Below, one piece after another: positions 40,498 to 44,490 of a stretch of DNA of 44,490 bases. The notes below the pieces were generated by a model, which worked only from the letters and a program-made list of their open reading frames with translations, did no database searches and was not told where the DNA came from. Numbering within the stretch: position 1 is the first letter of the stretch; the number at the start of each line of letters is the position of its first letter. The position numbers and the translations under genes are program-made. The stretch is from Acidobacteriota bacterium. GTDB lineage: Bacteria > Acidobacteriota > Vicinamibacteria > Vicinamibacterales > UBA2999. The stretch lies in contig JACPPO010000012.1 of the NCBI GenBank assembly GCA_016190945.1, forward strand, positions 1 through 44,490. Direction: 5' to 3'.

Positions 40498-42008
40498 TGC
40501 CGCTCCTTTCGCTCTCGTGGCTGGTGCCGCTTGCCGGGGCGCTGATGCTGCTGCTCATCGGCAACGCCGACGGGCGTCGTGATGGCCTGATCCGCTGGCT
40601 CTCGCTCGGCGTGGCCCTGGCTCCGTTTGCCGTAACGCTCGCGCTCTGGGCCGGCTTCGATGCCACCTCAGCCGAGTTCCAGTTCGTCGAGCGGTACCCG
40701 TGGATTCCAGCCTTCGGCATCCACTATTTCGTGGGCGTCGACGGCATCAGTCTCCTGCTCGTGGTGCTCACCGGATTCCTGACGCCGATCGCGCTGCTCT
40801 CGTCCTGGGGCTCGATTGACCGAAAGGTAAAGGAGTTCTCGGTCTTCATGCTCGCCCTCGAGGCGGCGATGATCGGGGTCTTCGTATCGCTCGATCTGTT
40901 CCTGTTTTACGTGTTCTGGGACGCGATGCTCGTCCCGATGTACTTCCTCATCGGGATCTGGGGCTACGACCAGCGCATCTACGCCGCCATCAAGTTCATG
41001 CTCTACACGATGGCGGGAAGCGTTCTGATGCTCATCGCCATCCTTGGCCTGGCGTACCTGTACAGCGCCGCCACGGGGACGTACACCTTCGATCTCCTCA
41101 AGCTCTACACCCTTGACATCGCGCCACAGACCCAGATGTGGTTCTTCCTGGCGTTCACGGTCGCGTTTGCGATCAAGGTGCCGCTCTTTCCGTTCCACAC
41201 GTGGCTGCCCGACGCCCACGTCGAGGCGCCCACCGCCGGGTCGGTGATCCTCGCCGGCGTGCTGCTGAAGATGGGGACCTACGGATTGCTGCGGTTCTCG
41301 TTCCCGCTCTTCCCTCAGGCGGCCGCGTACTTCGCGCCGTGGCTCGCGCTGCTGGCCGTGATCGGAATCATCTACGGCGCGCTTGTCGCCATGGTGCAGC
41401 CCGACATGAAGAAGCTGGTGGCCTACTCGTCGGTCAGCCACCTGGGCTTCGTCGTTCTTGGCATCTGCGCGATGAACGTCCAGGGGGTGCAGGGAGCGAT
41501 TTACCAGATGCTCGCGCACGGCGTCAGCACCGGCGGGCTGTTCCTCCTGGTGGGGACGCTGTCGGACCGGCGCCACACGCGCCTGATCGGCGAGTTCGGC
41601 GGCTTGAAGGACGTGATGCCGCGATTCACCGCGGCGTTCACGATCATCACCCTCGCTTCAATCGGGCTCCCTGGCTTGAACGGGTTCGTCGGCGAGTTTC
41701 TGATCATGCTCGGCGCGTTCCGCTGGGACCCACGCTTCGCGTCCGCCGCCGGCCTGGGCGTCATCCTTTCGGCCGTGTACATGCTGTGGATGTTCCAGCG
41801 GGTGTTCTACGGTCCGGTGACGCACGAGGAGAACGCCACGCTGCCCGACCTGCGGCCCCGCGAATGGGCCGGTGTGCTGCCGCTGTGCGCGATGGCACTC
41901 GTGATGGGGATTTTCCCGACGCTGTTCCTCAAGCCGATGGAGGCCTCGGTTGATGCGCTCGTGCAGCGGGTCCGGGCCACGCAGACGCTACAGGCCAATA
42001 CGCGCTGA
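40494..42008 (+). CDS. nuoM: NADH-quinone oxidoreductase subunit M
   Basis: This second antiporter-like subunit has 504 aa from the ATG at 40494, which overlaps the nuoL stop as ATGA; the GTG at 40488 is in frame but less attractive. Conserved sites are FSVFMLALEAAMIGVFVSLD with the pumping Glu, FYVFWDAMLVPMYFLIGIWG, KVPLFPFHTWLPDAHVEAPT with the central Lys, and KMGTYGLLRF. It should pump a proton as part of the membrane arm. The stop shares one base with the nuoN start (TGATG). There is nothing unusual in the sequence. Confidence 0.96.
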   Translation: MMPLLSLSWLVPLAGALMLLLIGNADGRRDGLIRWLSLGVALAPFAVTLALWAGFDATSAEFQFVERYPWIPAFGIHYFVGVDGISLLLVVLTGFLTPIALLSSWGSIDRKVKEFSVFMLALEAAMIGVFVSLDLFLFYVFWDAMLVPMYFLIGIWGYDQRIYAAIKFMLYTMAGSVLMLIAILGLAYLYSAATGTYTFDLLKLYTLDIAPQTQMWFFLAFTVAFAIKVPLFPFHTWLPDAHVEAPTAGSVILAGVLLKMGTYGLLRFSFPLFPQAAAYFAPWLALLAVIGIIYGALVAMVQPDMKKLVAYSSVSHLGFVVLGICAMNVQGVQGAIYQMLAHGVSTGGLFLLVGTLSDRRHTRLIGEFGGLKDVMPRFTAAFTIITLASIGLPGLNGFVGEFLIMLGAFRWDPRFASAAGLGVILSAVYMLWMFQRVFYGPVTHEENATLPDLRPREWAGVLPLCAMALVMGIFPTLFLKPMEASVDALVQRVRATQTLQANTR

Positions 42009-43450
42009 TGTTTGATTCCTCGCTCGACGCCGTCGTTCCGATGCTGTGCGTCGCTCTGGCGGCCCTCGCCGTCACGGGCGCGGAAGCCTTTCGCGCCCAT
42101 GACGAGAACATGCCAGTGGGCGGACTTGGCATTGTCGGCCTCACCGGCGCGGCTGTTTCCTCGGTTCTGCTCTGGAACCGGAACGCGACGAGCTTCGGCG
42201 TCATCGTCGCCGACAACTTCGGCCTGTTCGTGACCGTGGTGCTCGTGATCGTTGGCGTGCTGACGATCATGTTTTCATCGCCGGTGGTCCGCCGCGACGG
42301 GTTGCCCAAGGGCGAGTACTACGCGCTGGTGCTGTTCGCCCTCGTCGGCATGATCATGATGGCGACCGCGAACGATCTGCTGGTGGTGTTCATCGCGCTC
42401 GAGATCCTCTCGTTGGCCGTCTACGTGCTGACCGGGATCAGGCGCGATGATCCGCGGGCAACGGAGGCGGCGTTCAAGTACTTTCTCCTCGGTGCGTTCT
42501 CGAGCGCGTTCTTCCTCTACGGCATCGCCTTTACCTACGGGCTGAGCGGCAGCACGCGGCTCGATCGCATCGGCGTTTACCTGGCGGCGCAGTCGATGAG
42601 CGACAACCCGCTCATCCTCGTCGCGATCGGCCTGCTTCTTGTCGGCTTCGCCTTCAAGATCTCGGCGGTTCCGTTCCACATGTGGACGCCTGATGCGTAC
42701 CAGGGCGCGCCGGCCGTCGTCACCGGCTTCATGTCCACCGGCGTCAAGGCGGCTGCGTTTGCGGCATTTACGCGCGTCTTCCTCTCCGCGCTCGAGCCAT
42801 TCAGCGCCGACTGGGCGCCGATAGTCTGGCTCCTGGCCGCGGCGACGATGATCCTGGGGACGGTCGTGGGCGTGGCGCAGACCAACCTGAAGCGGATGCT
42901 GGCCTATTCGAGCATCGCCCACGGCGGCTACCTGCTCGTGGGCCTGGTTGCCGCCAACCAGGTAGGGAAGGCGGCCATTCTGTTCTATTTATTGGCCTAC
43001 GCGGTTACCAACCTGGCGGCGTTCGGCGTGATTGCGCTGCTCGGTGCCCGCGACGACGCCAACGACGAGCTGCGCGATTACACCGGTCTCTGGCACACGC
43101 GACCTGCGGTGGCCGCGCTGATGACCGTGTGCCTGCTGTCGCTTGGCGGCCTGCCGCCGACGGCCGGGTTCATCGGCAAGTGGTACGTATTCAGCGCCGC
43201 CGTGAGCGCCGGCTATTACGGGCTGGCGATTATCGGCGTGCTGACGAGCGTGGTGTCGGTCTTCTTCTACCTGCGCGTGGTCGTGATGATGTACATGGCC
43301 GACCGTGGTCCGGCGCTCGCCGTGCCGGCGCGGGTCTCGGGTGTCGGGATGGCTGCGCTCGTCGCGTCGATTGTCGTGATCTTCTACCTGGGTATTCTGC
43401 CGACGCTCGCCCTCGACTTGGCCGCCGCGTCGATCGCGACAATCTTCTGA
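42008..43450 (+). CDS. nuoN: NADH-quinone oxidoreductase subunit N
   Basis: This third antiporter-like subunit has 480 aa and ends the operon. Signatures are VVFIALEILSLAVYVLTGIR with the conserved Glu, FKYFLLGAFSSAFFLYGIAF with the Lys at its start, FKISAVPFHMWTPDAYQGAP with the central Lys, and KRMLAYSSIAHGGYLLVGLV. About fourteen helices are expected. The ATG at 42008 overlaps the nuoM stop by one base. Nine bases after its stop there is a 12-bp CGCTCATGAGCG palindrome (43459-43470), possibly involved in mRNA ending, although there is no T-run. Confidence 0.96.
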   Translation: MFDSSLDAVVPMLCVALAALAVTGAEAFRAHDENMPVGGLGIVGLTGAAVSSVLLWNRNATSFGVIVADNFGLFVTVVLVIVGVLTIMFSSPVVRRDGLPKGEYYALVLFALVGMIMMATANDLLVVFIALEILSLAVYVLTGIRRDDPRATEAAFKYFLLGAFSSAFFLYGIAFTYGLSGSTRLDRIGVYLAAQSMSDNPLILVAIGLLLVGFAFKISAVPFHMWTPDAYQGAPAVVTGFMSTGVKAAAFAAFTRVFLSALEPFSADWAPIVWLLAAATMILGTVVGVAQTNLKRMLAYSSIAHGGYLLVGLVAANQVGKAAILFYLLAYAVTNLAAFGVIALLGARDDANDELRDYTGLWHTRPAVAALMTVCLLSLGGLPPTAGFIGKWYVFSAAVSAGYYGLAIIGVLTSVVSVFFYLRVVVMMYMADRGPALAVPARVSGVGMAALVASIVVIFYLGILPTLALDLAAASIATIF

Positions 43451-43724
43451 CTTCGCGGCGCTCATGAGCGGCTTGAGCAGTCACGCGCAACGGAGCGGGT
43501 GGCCACCAATGTAGCGTCCGTCCTCAGATAGCGCGATCAACAACCCCCAACTCAGCGCCCAACGCGCGTGCGGTTGGACAGGCCGTACTCCAATTGCATG
43601 ACACCAATCACAGCGACTGGAAGGACAAATTCCGCCATATCAACGGCGACGAATGAGCCGCGCGCCGCGGCGACATGATCGCACAGGACAGCAGGCACGC
43701 CGGCTCCATTGATCGCCTGCGTGG
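43451..43724. other. 274-bp gap after the nuo operon
   Basis: No gene was recognised. The gap contains CGCTCATGAGCG at 43459-43470 just after nuoN and a 23-bp element at 43557-43579 whose ends resemble integron attC core sites. It marks the boundary between the conserved operon and the toxin-antitoxin unit. Confidence 0.5.
43557..43579 (-). other. minimal attC-like core pair downstream of the toxin gene (possible relic)
   Basis: On the minus strand the element reads GTCCAAC-CGCACGCGC-GTTGGGC. The left core fits RYYYAAC and the right core GTTRRRY, the consensus ends of integron attC sites. Only 9 bases lie between them, too short for a normal attC (57 or more). It sits about 146 bases after the toxin stop. 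It may be a deleted attC or a chance hairpin. Confidence 0.25.
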
Positions 43725-44069
43725 CTATTCAGCGAACATTTCCTGCAACGTTTCCAGCGCTTCTGTCGTCGTGCCGATTGACAGGCGGCCCAAGCGTTTG
43801 ACCGGACGTGCACTGTCGACCGTTCGAAGTTGATCGAGGGCAACGAACCCCGAACGATGCTGAAATCGGCAGGCAATCCGCCAGGGATAGGCGTGCCCGC
43901 CAGTGGTCATGGGCGCGACAATGACTGTGCGCAGGTGCTGGTTCAGTTCGTTCGGTGAAATGACCAGGCACGGGCGCGTCTTGCGGATTTCACTGCCCAG
44001 CGTTGGATCGAGCCGGATAAGGTGCACATCGCCGCGCGCGATGAGCGCCCGCGCTATCGCCACCGCCAC
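43725..44069 (-). CDS. mazF: MazF/PemK-type toxin (endoribonuclease family)
   Basis: This 114-aa protein has the MazF fold signature: RGDVHLIRLDPTLGSEIRKT with RPCLVISPNELNQ, then VIVAPMTTGG and the conserved FVALDQLRTVDSARPVKRLG. These segments contain the Arg near the N-terminus and the Thr/Ser active-site region of sequence-specific mRNA interferases. Expressed without antitoxin it would stop translation by cutting mRNA. The start is one of two GTG codons (44069 or 44063), both overlapping the antitoxin gene by 10-16 bases, the common arrangement for coupled antitoxin-toxin expression. Its neighbours on either side are attC-like elements. Confidence 0.92.
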   Translation of the reverse strand: MAVAIARALIARGDVHLIRLDPTLGSEIRKTRPCLVISPNELNQHLRTVIVAPMTTGGHAYPWRIACRFQHRSGFVALDQLRTVDSARPVKRLGRLSIGTTTEALETLQEMFAE

Positions 44070-44311
44070 TCCTTTTCGTCGAACTGGCTGGAGGTCGTGG
44101 CATCAAGGAGTTGATCGTCGCCTCGCGCGTGCATCGCCTTTGCCGCCTCGGCCCATTCCGTGCGTGGCCCCTGAGCCGCACGGACGATCAGCCGGCCGTG
44201 TTCGGCCTGGAGCTCGACTTCGTCCGGCAGGTGCGCGTGTTCGAGCAGGACCTTCGGCAAACGGATGCCCTTCGAATTTCCGATCTGAACGATTCGGGTC
44301 TTGGCGATCAT
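44054..44311 (-). CDS. mazE: AbrB/MazE-type antitoxin
   Basis: This 85-aa protein has an N-terminal swapped-hairpin AbrB domain, TRIVQIGNSKGIRLPKVLLE followed by DEVELQAEHGRLIV, the standard DNA-binding domain of MazE. The C-terminal QFDEKEWRWR tail is acidic and aromatic, as needed to clamp the toxin. It precedes and overlaps the toxin gene. The ATG at 44311 is preceded by TGTGA repeats that could be its own operator; transcription would start only a few bases upstream, so the transcript is leaderless or nearly so. It probably represses its own promoter together with the toxin. Confidence 0.92.
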   Translation of the reverse strand: MIAKTRIVQIGNSKGIRLPKVLLEHAHLPDEVELQAEHGRLIVRAAQGPRTEWAEAAKAMHARGDDQLLDATTSSQFDEKEWRWR

Positions 44312-44348
44312 GTGACTACATTGTGATCACATCGCTGATGTTCAACAA
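44311..44348 (-). promoter_or_regulatory. candidate autoregulated promoter of the mazEF pair
   Basis: On the minus strand, TTGTTG (44348-44343) and CACAAT (44325-44320) are 17 bases apart. Plus-strand TGTGA at 44311-44315 and 44322-44326 and TCACA at 44327-44331 form the exact palindrome TGTGATCACA plus a direct repeat overlapping the -10. This is a good operator layout for a MazE-type dimer. Confidence 0.45.
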
Positions 44349-44364
44349 GGAAGGTGGGTCAGCA

Positions 44365-44437
44365 GGCTAACGGATAGGTTTCAGCCGCGGCGGCTCATTG
44401 TCGCGCCATCCGCCGCCGGCTGCAAACCTTGTTAGAC
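44365..44437 (-). other. attC-like integron recombination site
   Basis: Reading the minus strand, the element begins GTCTAAC (fits RYYYAAC) and ends GTTAGCC (one mismatch to GTTRRRY). Inside are paired arms: TTTGCAGC near the left with GCTGAAA near the right, leaving an extrahelical G as in real attC sites, and a longer GCGGCGG/CCGCCGC stem around an unpaired centre. Total length is 73 bases, within the usual attC range. It lies 54 bases upstream of the antitoxin gene in the same orientation, as expected for the attC of the preceding cassette. No integrase gene is in the window. Confidence 0.55.
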
Positions 44438-44464
44438 GGCCTGGCTCGCGCTACAGTACCGCGC

Positions 44465-44490
44465 ATGAAGCTCGCCATCGAGCTGCCCTC
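44465..44490 (+). CDS. possible start of a gene cut by the window end
   Basis: An ATG at 44465 opens a frame reading MKLAIELP to the window end, 28 bases beyond the attC-like element. No ribosome binding site is evident and only eight codons are visible, so this is a weak call and no function can be given. Confidence 0.25.

Noticed and set aside
43451-43500. Palindrome CGCTCATGAGCG as an intrinsic terminator of the nuo operon
   Set aside because: There is no T-run after the stem, so termination by this element is unsupported.

Overview
This is a GC-rich, gene-dense bacterial chromosome segment, probably from an Acidobacteriota member of the Vicinamibacteria type. That placement is an inference from style, not from a marker gene. 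It rests on two DUF5916-type outer-membrane proteins, many secreted Ala/Arg-rich proteins, a homodimeric AceE and a type I NADH dehydrogenase operon. No rRNA, tRNA, CRISPR array, prophage or intact insertion sequence was seen.

Layout. 1-6.3 kb holds housekeeping and energy genes: the end of a glycerophosphodiesterase, a family 5-like uracil-DNA glycosylase, aceE, a collapsed E2/E3 relic, a cytochrome c, lipA and a metal-dependent hydrolase. 6.3-14.4 kb is an envelope and cupredoxin region. Two divergent paralogous beta-barrel genes flank a perfect 19-bp palindrome, and each is followed by a small lipoprotein (cupredoxin-like or CHRD). Beside them lies a four-gene operon, outer-membrane protein - cupredoxin - histidine kinase - sigma54 response regulator, whose junctions overlap or abut. 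14.5-20.8 kb has a 7Fe-type ferredoxin, a TPR protein with two retropepsin-like domains, a metallo-beta-lactamase-fold enzyme carrying an inserted EF-hand pair, a DUF5916 protein, a small arginine-rich ORF and a DinB-like protein. 20.8-31.8 kb has a second DUF5916 protein, an MFS exporter, a phospholipase D-like protein, an XRE regulator, a single-domain response regulator, YajQ, a small coiled-coil protein, a SagB-type double nitroreductase, an ANTAR fragment and a glycosyltransferase.

32.0-43.45 kb is a tight complex I operon, nuoA-B-C-D-E-F-H-J-K-L-M-N. It lacks nuoG and nuoI, which carry the Fe-S clusters connecting the flavin subunit to the quinone-reducing module. They must lie elsewhere, be replaced, or the complex is atypical. 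43.5-44.5 kb holds a MazEF-type toxin-antitoxin pair next to an attC-like imperfect hairpin, suggesting an integron-type cassette.

Two themes cut across the window. Degenerate 7-9 bp repeat arrays occur inside genes in frame (SagB linker, NuoL loop, glycosyltransferase loop, XRE tail) and upstream of nuoA. Short hairpins with a TTCA/TGAA centre occur between genes. The strongest candidates for new biology are the cupredoxin/outer-membrane/two-component operon, the EF-hand metallohydrolase, the E2/E3 relic, the G- and I-less nuo operon and the attC-flanked toxin-antitoxin unit.
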